Of a DNA stretch of 64,000 nt, positions 1 to 9,100 are shown in pieces. Position 1 is the first letter of the stretch, and each line of letters starts with the position of its first letter. The stretch spans positions 1 to 64,000 of the forward strand of contig MEDZ01000016.1 of assembly GCA_001724275.1 (NCBI GenBank), read 5' to 3'. The DNA comes from Gemmatimonadetes bacterium SCN 70-22. GTDB lineage: Bacteria; Gemmatimonadota; Gemmatimonadetes; Gemmatimonadales; Gemmatimonadaceae. A program made the position numbers and the translations under genes. The notes below the pieces were generated by a model. It did no database searches and was not told the origin of the DNA. It saw nothing but the letters and a program-made list of their open reading frames with translations.

Positions 1-460
1 ATCCCAGGAACGGTAGGAGGGCTGGCCCCCCAGTTGAGCGCGCGGGATCCTGCGCGCGGCACACTCTCGGCAGTGACACGGTGAGGAGCAGTGCCGCTAA
101 CCCGCGACTACTCGAACCGTCACAGTGCGCCTCTCTTAGGGAGCTGCGGCATAACTCGAATTAGAAACTTCCCCTCAATCACCGAATTACCGCGCCCAGG
201 CTGCTTGGGTGCGTCGACTCGCACGCTAACGCGATCCGGTGAGTCGGTCCAGAGTTGTCGCATCCGCGCCACAGGGCATCACTTAGGGCGTCTGAAGCTC
301 GAACGAGCTTCGCCGAGTTCGGATGCATCGAATGACAGCGTAAGTAGTCGCATCGGCCGAGCGGAGTGGGTAGGGAGAGAGGGCCGAGCGTGAGGTTGGG
401 GGCCGCGGGGCGGATCGGGGGCGGCGATGAAGCTGAGGGCTCAGGCTGAGCCGCGCCCGA
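1..460. other. Non-coding stretch downstream of the integrase gene
   Basis: I see no supportable gene here. The longest frame would be 100 residues starting at 91, with no recognisable motif and biased composition. The part from about 80 to 350 is visibly richer in A and T than the rest of the window. It contains a perfect 8-2-8 inverted repeat at 294-311. Because it lies on the 3' side of an integron-type integrase, it was searched for attC sites (RYYYAAC followed by GTTRRRY). Partial words such as CGCTAAC at 95-101 and 225-231 occur, but no complete attC was found. Confidence 0.5.
294..311. repeat. Perfect inverted repeat, 8-bp arms
   Basis: GAAGCTCG and CGAGCTTC are separated by AA. The site is about 150 bp past the stop codon of the minus-strand integrase gene. 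It could be a weak hairpin or a protein-binding palindrome; nothing more can be said from sequence. Confidence 0.4.
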
Positions 461-1384
461 CTACGCGCCCGACAGTGCATCCAAGGGGCTGCGCACCCCG
501 GGCCCCTTATCCAGCACGTGCAGGTAGATCATCGTGGTCGACACGTCACGGTGCCCCAGCAGCTCCTGCACGGTGCGGATGTCGTAGCCGGCTCGAAGCA
601 GATGCGTGGCGAACGAGTGTCGGAAGGTGTGCGCCGAAACGCGCTTGTTGATGCCGCTCGCGGCAGCGGCCGCGGTGATCGCACGCTGGACGGTCGTGGG
701 ATACAGGTGATACCGCATCCGCAGCCGGCTCACGCGGTCGCGATACTCCCTGGTCGCGGGAAAGACCCAACTCCAACGCCAGTCGCGCGCCAGTCCGGGA
801 TACTTCCGCTCCAAGGCGTCGGGGAGCGGCACGTAGCCGCCGCCGCGCGCGCAGTCGAGAAGGTGCCGCCGTCGTCCCTTCTCGATCCGCTCGCCCAGGA
901 GGTCCACGAGGCGAGCCGGGAGGACGGTGCGCCGGTCCTTGTTCCCCTTGGCGGCGTGGATGGAAAGGACGCAGCGCTTCAGGTCCACATCCTTCACGCG
1001 CAGCGTGAGGGCTTCCATCAGCCGCAGCCCGGCGCCATACAGCAGCATCACGACGAGGCGCGAATCGCCGTTCAGGTGCGACAGCACCTGGCGGACCTCG
1101 TCCGGCTCCAGGACGTTGGGAACGCGCGCACCGGCCTTGGCGCGCGCCACGGCTGGAGTCTCCCCGATGGGGAGCTGCAGGACGGCTCGGTACAGAAAGA
1201 CGATCGCGGCGCGCGCCTGGTTCTGCGTGGACGCAGACACCCTCCGCTCCGACGCCAGATGCTCCAGGAATCGCCGAACGTCGTCCTCCCGTCGCCCCCC
1301 GTACCCAATCTTCACGCCTGTCGCGGAGCTTTGAGGCAGGTGTGCAAGTCGGCGCCGGTGGCGACGTCTCCTGATCAGACCCAC
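461..1384 (-). pseudogene. intI: Integron-type tyrosine recombinase, N-terminally truncated
   Basis: This is the catalytic part of an integron integrase, a site-specific recombinase that inserts and excises gene cassettes at attI and attC sites. From about residue 34 the alignment-like features are all present: the ASTQNQA segment, the ArgI motif [10 protein letters not shown], the IntI-specific insertion with ALERKYPG and W-rich WRWSWVFP, the [12 protein letters not shown] box, the LGHRDVSTT box and the catalytic Tyr in TMIYLHV, ending with the typical GPGVRSPLD tail. What is missing is the start: known IntI proteins begin with a helix bearing a HYSxRTExAYxxWI-like motif, and no frame upstream encodes it. 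The divergent VIT/vWA gene begins only 14 bp away. The gene therefore looks cut off by rearrangement, although the remaining catalytic residues are intact. Family assignment is confident; loss of function is inferred. Confidence 0.8.
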
Positions 1385-1398
1385 TTCAGGATGCCGCC

Positions 1399-3897
1399 AT
1401 GCCCGCCCTCCATCGCCACCTCAGCAGCGCCCTCCGCCTCCTCTCCGCCGCCACCCTCACCGTGGCCGCCTCGGCGGCGCTCCCGGCAACCGTCGATGCC
1501 CAGGGGCGACTCATCACCCGCCCCTGCACCCCGCCTCCCCCGCCACGCTGCCCCCCGGATTCCCGCTGCGCCATCCCTCTCCCGGCCCCCTGCGGCCCGA
1601 CACTCGTCCGCCTCACCAGCGACGCGAAGATCGCCCTCGCCGACCGCGTCCTTCGCTACGAAGTGACCGAGGTCTTCAAGAACACCGGGCGGACGGTCGC
1701 CGAGGCGGATTACATCTTCCCGCTCCCACCGGGCGCCGCCTTCGAGGACCTCAAGCTCTCGATCAACGGCGAGCTCGTCTCCGGCGAGACGCTGCCGGCC
1801 GACAAGGCGCGCGGCATCTATGAGGAGATCGTGCGCCGTCAGCGCGACCCGGCGCTCGTGGAATGGATGGGGAGCGGGATGCTCCGCACGCGCATCTTCC
1901 CGATCAACCCCGGTGAGGAGAAGAAGATCGTGGTGCGCTACCAGAGCGTCGCCGAGCGCGAGGGCGACGCGCTGCGCATCGACTACCGCCGCGGTACGGA
2001 CCCGAACGGGACGGGGGGGCAGGGGCTCGCAGGACTGGCGGGCGCTCGCGGCGAACCGTCGCGCGATGCCCGCGACGCGCACGGCACTCGCGGTGCGCGC
2101 GACGCTCGCGACGACGAACGGGGCGAATGGTCGCACGTCCGCTTTCTCTACCAGCCAGGCCCAAACTACGGGGAGCCCTACTCGCCGACGCACACGCTCC
2201 GCACGCGCGACGATGGGCGCTACCGCCAGGTCGACGCCCGCGGCAGCGCCGCCGACGTCACGATCCTCCTCCCGCTCCGCCGCGCCAACTCGGCGGCGCT
2301 GAGCGTCCTCGCCCACGCCCCGACCCGAGACGAGCGCGGCTTCGCCCTCATCACGGTCACGCCGCCTTCCACCTCACGCCGCACGGTCCCGCGCGACCTC
2401 ACCTTCGTGGTCGACGTCTCGGGCTCCATGGCCGGGCGCAAGCTCGAGCAGGCCAAGGCGGCGGGGCGCGCCCTTCTCGAATCGCTGCGCCCCGACGACC
2501 GATTCCGCATCATCGACTTCTCCACCGACGTGCGCAACTTCCGCGATGAATGGACGACCGCGTCGCGCGACAACCTCGACGACGCCCGGCGCTACCTCGA
2601 CGCCCTGCGCGCCGAGGGGTCGACCAACATCTCGGGGGCGCTCGAAGAGGCGCTCGACGATATGGGCGACGAGGGTCGCCGCTCGGATGGTTGGCGCGGC
2701 AGGCCGGCGCGCGCGCTCGACCGCCTCCCGCTCGTCGTCTTCATCACCGACGGTCAGCCGACGGTGGGCGAGCGCAACGCGGACCGCATCGCCGAGATGG
2801 CGGCGCGCCTTCGCGGCGAGCGCCGCGTCTTCTCGGTGGGGATCAGCGCCGACGTCAACGCCACCCTCGTCGAGCAGCTGGCGGTCGAAGGTCACGGAAC
2901 GGCGCACTTCGTCCGGGACAACGAATCGGTCGAACGCACGGTCTCGCTCCTGGCCCGCCGCCTCTCGACGCCGGTCCTCACCAACGTGCGGCTCCGCGCC
3001 AGCGGCGTGCGGCTCTCGCAGCTCCTCCCGGCCGGGGCGCTCGACGTCTTCGCCGGACAGGACCTGGTGATCCTGGCCCGCTACGAGGGCGACGGGATGG
3101 CGACGCTGAGCCTGGAAGGCGAGTCGCCGGACGGCCCGGTGACCTGGTCGACGCGCGCCAACTTCCCCGAGCGCACGCGCGACAATCCGTTCGTCGCCCG
3201 CCTGTGGGCCGCCCAGCGCGTCGGATGGCTGGCCGCCGAGAAGCGCAAGCGCGGCGGCACCACCGAGATGGACGCCGAGATCAAGTCGTTAGGCGAGCGG
3301 TACGGGATCCCGACCGAGTTCTCGTCGTACCTGGTCGTGGAACCCGGGATGAACGTCGCCAACCGCCAGCTCGGCGCCGGACAGCCGCTGCGGCTGGAGA
3401 GTGTCGTCACCACCGGTGCGGCGATGTCGATTCAGGACTCTGGCTCGCGCCGCACGATGACCCGCGAGAAGGGAGCGGCCGGCGGCAATGCGGCCCCGGC
3501 GCCGTCGGCACAACGCCCCCGGAGCGACAACGAGGCGCGTTTCGAGGCGGCCAAGGCGGCCGCGGCCCAGCGCGAGGCCAAGTCGGTCGCCGAACTGGAC
3601 GCGGTGCTCGTCCCGGACGCCGCCGGCACGCAGAAGCGGATCGCCAACCGGCTCTTTACCCTCGTCAACGGGGTATGGACGGATGCACGTTACACCCCGT
3701 CCATGCGCACGGTGACCGTGAAACCCTTCTCTCCCGCCTACTTCGCCCTGCTGCAACGCCTCGACGACCTCGCCGCCCCGTTCGCGCTCGGCGACCGGGT
3801 GATCGTGGCCGGGCGCGCGGTGGCGGTGGCGCTGGCGGCCGACGGGGCGGAACGGCTCGACGCCGCGGCGATGGATTCGCTGGCCCGGGACTGGTAG
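1399..3897 (+). CDS. VIT and von Willebrand A domain secreted protein
   Basis: An 832-residue protein with an N-terminal signal peptide (hydrophobic segment ending near VDAQ, residues 1-35). A VIT (inter-alpha-trypsin inhibitor N-terminal) domain follows at about 60-170, recognisable by [11 protein letters not shown] and the GE(E)KKIVVRY segment. A vWA domain at about 330-510 has the MIDAS metal site DVSGSM and a later TDGQP loop. The rest is a C-terminal extension that includes [10 protein letters not shown] near residue 670. The VIT-vWA pairing is usual for extracytoplasmic proteins thought to bind or scaffold other proteins; the actual partner is unknown. It is the first gene of an operon with an ECF sigma factor (17 bp gap) and an anti-sigma factor, so a role in envelope sensing is possible but inferred. 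Confidence 0.9.
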   Translation: MPALHRHLSSALRLLSAATLTVAASAALPATVDAQGRLITRPCTPPPPPRCPPDSRCAIPLPAPCGPTLVRLTSDAKIALADRVLRYEVTEVFKNTGRTVAEADYIFPLPPGAAFEDLKLSINGELVSGETLPADKARGIYEEIVRRQRDPALVEWMGSGMLRTRIFPINPGEEKKIVVRYQSVAEREGDALRIDYRRGTDPNGTGGQGLAGLAGARGEPSRDARDAHGTRGARDARDDERGEWSHVRFLYQPGPNYGEPYSPTHTLRTRDDGRYRQVDARGSAADVTILLPLRRANSAALSVLAHAPTRDERGFALITVTPPSTSRRTVPRDLTFVVDVSGSMAGRKLEQAKAAGRALLESLRPDDRFRIIDFSTDVRNFRDEWTTASRDNLDDARRYLDALRAEGSTNISGALEEALDDMGDEGRRSDGWRGRPARALDRLPLVVFITDGQPTVGERNADRIAEMAARLRGERRVFSVGISADVNATLVEQLAVEGHGTAHFVRDNESVERTVSLLARRLSTPVLTNVRLRASGVRLSQLLPAGALDVFAGQDLVILARYEGDGMATLSLEGESPDGPVTWSTRANFPERTRDNPFVARLWAAQRVGWLAAEKRKRGGTTEMDAEIKSLGERYGIPTEFSSYLVVEPGMNVANRQLGAGQPLRLESVVTTGAAMSIQDSGSRRTMTREKGAAGGNAAPAPSAQRPRSDNEARFEAAKAAAAQREAKSVAELDAVLVPDAAGTQKRIANRLFTLVNGVWTDARYTPSMRTVTVKPFSPAYFALLQRLDDLAAPFALGDRVIVAGRAVAVALAADGAERLDAAAMDSLARDW

Positions 3898-3914
3898 CCA
3901 CGCACCGCACCGCC

Positions 3915-4436
3915 ATGCGCGACGACGAGCTGGAGCGACTGTTCAAGCTGTACCACGTGCCGCTGGTGCGTTACCTCACCCGGCGCCTGGGCGACCGCGA
4001 CTGGGCCGAGGAGGTCGCGCAGGAGACGTTCCTGCGCGCCCTCCGCCAGGACGCACTCACCAGCGAACGCTCCTGGCTCTTCGCGGTGGCCACCAACCTG
4101 GTGCGCGACGAAGCGCGCAAGGACGAGCGACGGCGCCGCCACCTGCAACTCCTGGCGGCCGAGGAGCGCGAACGCGTGACCGAACCGCTCGAAACGTCGC
4201 TGGAACGCGCGCAGGAAGGGGCGATGGCGCGCAAGGCGGTCGATGCGCTGGCCGAGCGCGACCGGCTGGCCCTCCTGATGCGCGAGGAAGGACTCGACTA
4301 CAACGAGATTGCCGACGCCCTCGGGCTCTCGGTGGGATCGATCGGCACGACGTTGGCGCGCGCACGGCGGCGCCTGGCGGAAACGTACGAGGCGCTGCAG
4401 GACGAGGCACGGCGGCGTGCCGGAGGGGATCAATGA
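3915..4436 (+). CDS. ECF-type RNA polymerase sigma factor
   Basis: A 173-residue sigma-70 family factor. Region 2 is recognisable by YLTRRLGDRDWAEEVAQETF, the -10 recognition part, and region 4 by ALAERDRLALLMREEGLDYNEIADALGLS, the helix-turn-helix that reads the -35 element. The start was placed at the ATG 17 bp after the upstream stop codon because region 2 begins within the first 20 residues; the longer open frame upstream is only a shadow of the VIT gene. It overlaps the next gene by the 4-bp ATGA arrangement. ECF sigma factors are normally kept inactive by a cognate anti-sigma factor, here very likely the next gene product. Confidence 0.93.
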   Translation: MRDDELERLFKLYHVPLVRYLTRRLGDRDWAEEVAQETFLRALRQDALTSERSWLFAVATNLVRDEARKDERRRRHLQLLAAEERERVTEPLETSLERAQEGAMARKAVDALAERDRLALLMREEGLDYNEIADALGLSVGSIGTTLARARRRLAETYEALQDEARRRAGGDQ

Positions 4437-5641
4437 CGCACATCGACGAAGGGACGATCCACGCCTGGCTCGACAGCGCCCTCCCGCCCGACGAGGCGGC
4501 GCGCGTGGAGGCGCACGTGCGCGGCTGCGAGCAGTGCTCGGCGGCGGTGGCCGAGGCGCGGGGCTTCATCGCGGCGTCGTCACGAATCCTGTCGGCGCTG
4601 GACGACGTGCCGGGAGGGGTGATCCCGCGGGAGCGTGCCGGCGCCTCGCCTGGCACCGCGAGCGTGCCGGGGCGGAGCGACGCACCGGTGGGCTCCAGCG
4701 CCACGAGCGGTGGTGTCGCCCCGGCACCGTTGCGTGGACGCAGGGCGTGGTGGCAGCGCCCGCACTTCGCGGCGGCGGCGGGGATCGCGTTCATCGCGGT
4801 GGCGGTCAGCGTGGTCGCACGCCGCGGGGGAGTGAAGAGCGTGGCGGACTACTCGATGGAACGCGCGCCGGCGACGGAGTCGCCCTCGGTGGCGGCGCCG
4901 CCCCAGTCCCCTGCCGTTGCGCCCGCGCCGACACAGGCACCCACCGCCGCGTCGGCCGCCCCGGCCGAGCAGAAGGTGGCGGCCGCGCGCGCCAAGGCGC
5001 CCGCGTCGCGTGAGGAGTCGGCCGATGCCACCTCGCGCGGGCGAGGTGCCGTCGAGAATCGCGCCGCGCCACCGCCTGCGGCTCGGGAGTCCACCGTTGC
5101 CGACGTTGCCGCGCGCGGTGTGGCCCCGACGGCACAGGGCGCCGTGGCCGGGGGGACCGCCCGCCCCGCCGATTCCACTGCCGCCAAGCGCACGCTGGCC
5201 GTGAGCCCCGACTCCATCACCCGCACCGAGAAGGCGCGCGTGCTGGGGGAGCGCACACTGCAGCTGGAAGCGGTGGTCACCACCGGCGCCGCCGAGGCGC
5301 GGATCGACGCGCGCCCCGGCGTCACGGCGGTGCAGGCGATCGTCGGGTGCTATCGGCTGCAACGCCGGGTCCCGGCACTCGACGCCGGCGTCACCGAGAT
5401 CATCGCCCTCGAGGGGACGGAGACGGGGACATTCGAGGGTGAGGTGCTGCGATCGGCCCGCCTCATCGGGGCCCGCCCCGAGGCGAACACGCAGTGGCAC
5501 TGGACGCTTTCCCCCAAGGGCGACGTGGCGCTGGTGCGGGCGCAGGCGGGGGCCTACGCCCGCTTCCCGCTGGCACTGCGCATGGCCGCGCAGACGGGAG
5601 AGACGTCGGTCGCCACCCGCATCACCTGTCCGGCGCGTTAG
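4433..5641 (+). CDS. Membrane anti-sigma factor with zinc-finger domain
   Basis: A 402-residue protein. The N-terminal 60 residues form a zf-HC2 anti-sigma domain (HVRGCEQC zinc motif). One membrane segment lies near residues 110-125 (AAAGIAFIAVAVSVVA). An Ala/Pro-rich linker of about 130 residues is followed by a predicted periplasmic domain containing LEAVVTTGAA and a GCYRLQRR segment. Such proteins hold the sigma factor at the membrane until a signal arrives. The coding end overlaps the preceding sigma gene (ATGA) and the stop codon TAG lies inside a CGTTAGGC octamer. The C-terminal domain is not one I recognise; its VVTTGAA motif is shared with the VIT protein two genes upstream. Confidence 0.9.
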   Translation: MTHIDEGTIHAWLDSALPPDEAARVEAHVRGCEQCSAAVAEARGFIAASSRILSALDDVPGGVIPRERAGASPGTASVPGRSDAPVGSSATSGGVAPAPLRGRRAWWQRPHFAAAAGIAFIAVAVSVVARRGGVKSVADYSMERAPATESPSVAAPPQSPAVAPAPTQAPTAASAAPAEQKVAAARAKAPASREESADATSRGRGAVENRAAPPPAARESTVADVAARGVAPTAQGAVAGGTARPADSTAAKRTLAVSPDSITRTEKARVLGERTLQLEAVVTTGAAEARIDARPGVTAVQAIVGCYRLQRRVPALDAGVTEIIALEGTETGTFEGEVLRSARLIGARPEANTQWHWTLSPKGDVALVRAQAGAYARFPLALRMAAQTGETSVATRITCPAR

Positions 5642-5651
5642 GCGCCGGCGG

Positions 5652-8114
5652 TCAGTCGGCGCGCAGCATCGTCACCGGGTCCACCCGCGCCGCCCGCCAC
5701 GCCGGGACCAGCCCGGCGACGAGCGCGGCGATGGCGAAGAGCGTCGCCGCCCCGAGATAGGCCAGCGGGTCGGTGGACGTCACCCCCACCAGCTGGCTGC
5801 GCAACAGCTGCGTCCACCCCAGCGCCACCACGCTCCCCAGCGCCACGCCGATCATCGCCAGGCGCACGGCGTGCCACAGGACCCAGCGCGACACCGACGC
5901 CGGTGAGGCGCCGAGGGCGAGGCGCAGCCCGATCTCGCGCGAGCGCTGGGCCACCAGGTAGGCCATGACGCCGAAGATCCCGACGGCCGCCAGGAGCAAC
6001 GCGGCCGCGCTGAACGCGGTGAGCGACCAGGCGCCCACCCGCCGGCTCTCGAGCATCCCGTCCAGGTAGAAGGCGAGGGGGCGAAACTCGACCTGCGGGC
6101 TCGTCCCGGCGATCGGGATGGCCGGCTCCACGGACAGGACGGCGCGATCGAGGAGCGGCCTGAGTGCGTCGGCCGGGAGCGACGACCGCACCGCAACGTA
6201 CGTGTTGGGCCAAGCATTCCACGTGTAGGGGACGTAGACCATGGGCGGTGGCGGCACGGCGGCGCCGAACAAGCGCTCGTCGGCCATCACGCCGACGATG
6301 GGGGCGACGATGCGCGTCCCCATGTCGGCCCGTCCCTGCGCCATGCGAAAGACGGTCACCACCGTCCCCAGCGCCTCGCCCCCGGCCGCGAATCGCCGCA
6401 CGAAGGCCTCGTTCACCACGAGCCCGCTCCCCACCGACGCCAGGTCGGCCTCGGCGATGAAGCGCCCCTTTCGGAGCGTCCCGCCGAACGTCTCCAGGTA
6501 GCCGGGCGAGACGGTGCGGTACACCGCCACGTCGCTCCCGTCGGTGGCCGGGGGGGCATCGGTGAGGACGCGCGTGAGCACCATTCCCCCGGTGAAGGGG
6601 GCGTGGTTCACGAGGGCGGCGCGCTGTACGCCGGGGACGGCGGCCACCGATTCCTCCAGCCGGCGATACAGCGAGAGCGCCCCCTCGGGGGTGTCGTGCC
6701 GGCCGGGGGGCGGGAAGACGCGCAGCAGCGTCACCCCGTCAGGGGCAACGCCGAGCGGGATGTCGCCGAGGCGGACGAGCGAGCGCGTCACCAGCCCCGC
6801 GCTCACCGCCACCACCACGGCCACCGCGACCTGTCCCACCACCAGCGCGCCGCGCAGCCGCCCGCTGGCGCGCCCCTCGCCGCTCCCCGCCGTCCCGTCA
6901 CGCAGGGCGCCCGTCAGCTGCAGGCGGACCGCCGAGCGTGCCGGGAGGAGCCCGATGACCACGGTCACGACCGCCACCACCAGCGCCACGAAGCCAAGCG
7001 CCCGGGCGTCGAACGAGACCTCGGCCAGGCGCGGGAAGGTGCGGGGGGCGAGGCGGTTGATGGCCGAGAGGAGGAGCGAGGCCACCGCGACGCCCCCCAC
7101 GCCGCCGGCGACCGCCAGCACCAGGCTCTCCGAGAGTGCCTGCCTCACGAGCCGCGTCGCGCGCGCGCCCAGCGCGACGCGCACGGCCAGCTCGCGCCGC
7201 CGCCCCGCCTGGCGCGCCACCAGGAGCCCGGCGGCGTTGAGGCAGGTCACGAGGAGGACGAGCGCGACGACCAGCGCCAGCACCTGCAGCCGCGTGGCCG
7301 CGTCGCCCAGCAACGTGTCGCGCAGCGGGTTGAACGACACCTTCGTCCACTCGGCGGCGTCGTCGGGGAACTGCCGCGCGATCGTCGACGCGAGCGCCGC
7401 CATCTGCGCCTCGCCCTGCGCCCGGGTGACCCCGGGGGCCAGGCGCCCGGTCACCTGCGCGTCCACGTGCAGCGAGCGCTGCGTCAGCACGAACCGCGAC
7501 CGCGGCGGGAGGAGGTCGAGGGGGACCCACACATCGGCCCACGCCGGCTCCGCGAACTCGCGCGGCATCACGCCGACGACGGTGTACGCGCCGTCGGCGC
7601 TGGACAGCGTGCTCCCCACCGCCGCCGGGTCGCCGCCGAAGCGCTTCTGCCAGAAATCCCATGAGATGACCATGGGACGCTCGGCGCCCCCCGAGGCCGT
7701 GAACGTCCGTCCGAGCTGCGCCCCGACACCGAGTGCCGGGAAGAAGTCCTCGCTGACGAAGGCGCCGAGGATGCGACGTGCCCCTTCCGGCTCCTGCATC
7801 GTGATGTCCTCGCCGCGGGCGAAGGCGAGGCGGTCGAACGCGGTAGCCCGCGCCTTCCAGTCGAGAAAGGTGGGGTAGGAGGTCGGGCGCTCACCGCCGT
7901 TCTGCGATTGCTCGCGCAGGGTGAAGAGTCGGTCGGCATCGCGATAGACCAGGGGGCGCAAGACGACGCCGTCGACCAGGGCCCAGACCGCGGTCGCGGC
8001 GCCGATCCCGAGGGAGAGCGTGGTGACGACGAGGGCGGCGAAGAGGGGGGCGCGCCACATGGAGCGCAGCGCGACGCGGACGTCGCCGCGGAGTTCGTCG
8101 AACCAGGCGGGCAT
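5652..8114 (-). CDS. ADOP-family MacB-like permease
   Basis: An 820-residue membrane protein of the acidobacterial duplicated orphan permease type, related to MacB/FtsX. The N-terminus has the typical short cytoplasmic start (DVRVALRSMWRAPLFAA) followed by a membrane helix (ALVVTTLSLGIGAAT). A large periplasmic MacB core domain follows, then helices near residues 265-390. A second duplicated half has its own periplasmic domain and C-terminal helices (FGVMAYLVAQRSREIGLRLALGA and the closing AALVAGLVPAWRAARVDPV). No ATPase partner gene is adjacent, as is usual for this family. The substrate is unknown. The gene is the last of a three-gene minus-strand set with the TfoX-like and SCP2-like genes. 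Confidence 0.92.
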   Translation of the reverse strand: MPAWFDELRGDVRVALRSMWRAPLFAALVVTTLSLGIGAATAVWALVDGVVLRPLVYRDADRLFTLREQSQNGGERPTSYPTFLDWKARATAFDRLAFARGEDITMQEPEGARRILGAFVSEDFFPALGVGAQLGRTFTASGGAERPMVISWDFWQKRFGGDPAAVGSTLSSADGAYTVVGVMPREFAEPAWADVWVPLDLLPPRSRFVLTQRSLHVDAQVTGRLAPGVTRAQGEAQMAALASTIARQFPDDAAEWTKVSFNPLRDTLLGDAATRLQVLALVVALVLLVTCLNAAGLLVARQAGRRRELAVRVALGARATRLVRQALSESLVLAVAGGVGGVAVASLLLSAINRLAPRTFPRLAEVSFDARALGFVALVVAVVTVVIGLLPARSAVRLQLTGALRDGTAGSGEGRASGRLRGALVVGQVAVAVVVAVSAGLVTRSLVRLGDIPLGVAPDGVTLLRVFPPPGRHDTPEGALSLYRRLEESVAAVPGVQRAALVNHAPFTGGMVLTRVLTDAPPATDGSDVAVYRTVSPGYLETFGGTLRKGRFIAEADLASVGSGLVVNEAFVRRFAAGGEALGTVVTVFRMAQGRADMGTRIVAPIVGVMADERLFGAAVPPPPMVYVPYTWNAWPNTYVAVRSSLPADALRPLLDRAVLSVEPAIPIAGTSPQVEFRPLAFYLDGMLESRRVGAWSLTAFSAAALLLAAVGIFGVMAYLVAQRSREIGLRLALGASPASVSRWVLWHAVRLAMIGVALGSVVALGWTQLLRSQLVGVTSTDPLAYLGAATLFAIAALVAGLVPAWRAARVDPVTMLRAD

Positions 8115-8144
8115 GGAGCTGCGGGGAAGGGCGGGAAGGAAGGT

Positions 8145-8537
8145 TTAGCGGCGCTTGCCGCGCGGGGCCGACTTCGCGGGCGCACCGCCCTTTCGCGCCT
8201 TGGCCGGCGGCGCGCTGCGCACCCCCCGCAGCGCCAGCGCCACCCACTCGGCCAGCTCGGGGTCGTCGGCGACGACGTCGGCGCTCACCACCACCCAGGT
8301 GCTCATGGGGCGTTCGCCGTCAGGCGCAAAGGCGACGACGCCGGCGCGCTGCAGCGCCTCCTCGTACGCCTCGGGGGGCATCTTGGCGATGATCGAGTCG
8401 TCCCAGGCGATGACGAAGGTGCTCTTCCCCTCGAGGAAGCCGCGCCCGCTGAAGACGCCCTTCTCGCGCATCCCGCGCTCGCCAAGGCGGACGAGGGCAT
8501 CGCGGATGCGCTCCACCAGGCCGGGGTCGAAGGGCAT
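8145..8537 (-). CDS. TfoX N-terminal-domain-like protein
   Basis: A 130-residue protein with a TfoX/Sxy N-terminal-like fold over residues 8-105: a helix, then the GVFSGRGFLEGKSTFVIAWDDSI strand segment, then the PMSTWVVVSADV segment. The last 20 residues are a basic Lys/Arg/Ala tail (PAKARKGGAPAKSAPRGKRR) that could bind nucleic acid. TfoX in Gammaproteobacteria activates competence genes; stand-alone N-terminal-domain proteins in other phyla have no settled role. It lies 30 bp after the SCP2-like gene and 30 bp before the permease gene, which suggests co-transcription. Confidence 0.75.
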   Translation of the reverse strand: MPFDPGLVERIRDALVRLGERGMREKGVFSGRGFLEGKSTFVIAWDDSIIAKMPPEAYEEALQRAGVVAFAPDGERPMSTWVVVSADVVADDPELAEWVALALRGVRSAPPAKARKGGAPAKSAPRGKRR

Positions 8538-8567
8538 GTCGGGCTCCTGTGGCGCCGGGCGGCGCGG

Positions 8568-8993
8568 TCAGGCCGCCGGCTGGTCGGGATGGCTGGTGGG
8601 GACCTGCTGTGCGCAACGCACGAGGGCGGTCACCGCACGCGCGTGCATCATGAGGGCGACCATGTTCCCGGTCAAGCGCACCTTGCCGTTCATGACCGCC
8701 GCCACCGGGTCCAGGGTGCCGTCCATGATCTCCCGCCAGGTGGGGTAGTCGGCACGGAAGACAAACGGCGCCGTGCAGGCGTCGGGCGACATGATGCGGG
8801 CGGTGTTGCACAGCCCGCGGTCGAGGTTGAGCTCGAGTGCGACCGGGCCGATGAGCCCGACGGGAGCGCCGTCGTCGAGGACGAAGGCGACCGGCGACTG
8901 CCACTGCAGCCCCGCCTGGCGATACGACACGTCGCTATTGACGGCGTCGCGGAAGGCGTCGGCCCAGCCTTGCGTGAATGGAGGGGATGCCAC
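8568..8993 (-). CDS. SCP2 sterol-carrier-like protein
   Basis: A 141-residue protein starting at GTG. It has the features of the SCP2 lipid-binding fold: a strand pair early (WQSPVAFVLDDG), a PTWREIMDG segment, and the closing NGKVRLTGNMVALMMHARAVTALV helix typical of the family. These proteins bind hydrophobic ligands. The probable promoter region upstream contains the palindrome at 9045-9060. No ATG occurs further upstream in frame, so the GTG start is the only reasonable one. Confidence 0.7.
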   Translation of the reverse strand: MASPPFTQGWADAFRDAVNSDVSYRQAGLQWQSPVAFVLDDGAPVGLIGPVALELNLDRGLCNTARIMSPDACTAPFVFRADYPTWREIMDGTLDPVAAVMNGKVRLTGNMVALMMHARAVTALVRCAQQVPTSHPDQPAA

Positions 8994-9044
8994 GGGTGGT
9001 GCGACCGCTCGACGGTTTCCTGCCTCCCACTCGGCCGCCGCACG

Positions 9045-9060
9045 ATGAACGTTCGTTCAT
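9045..9060. promoter_or_regulatory. Candidate TetR-type operator
   Basis: Perfect 7-2-7 inverted repeat ATGAACG-TT-CGTTCAT, 52 bp upstream of the start of the SCP2-like gene. Palindromes of the TGAACGnnCGTTCA kind are typical binding sites of TetR-family repressors. No TetR gene is seen in the window, so the regulator would be encoded elsewhere. Confidence 0.5.
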
Positions 9061-9100
9061 GGTGGAGCGCGGGCCGCTCGTGGTCGGCGGGTCCGACCTT

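Noticed and set aside
91-393. Open frame of 100 residues near the left end
   Set aside because: No motif, low-complexity basic/Ser-rich composition, no ribosome-binding site, and it lies in the A+T-richer non-coding region.
2550-3914. Upstream extension of the sigma-factor frame within the VIT/vWA gene
   Set aside because: The region is Arg/Gly-rich and lacks sigma features; the true start is the ATG at 3915.
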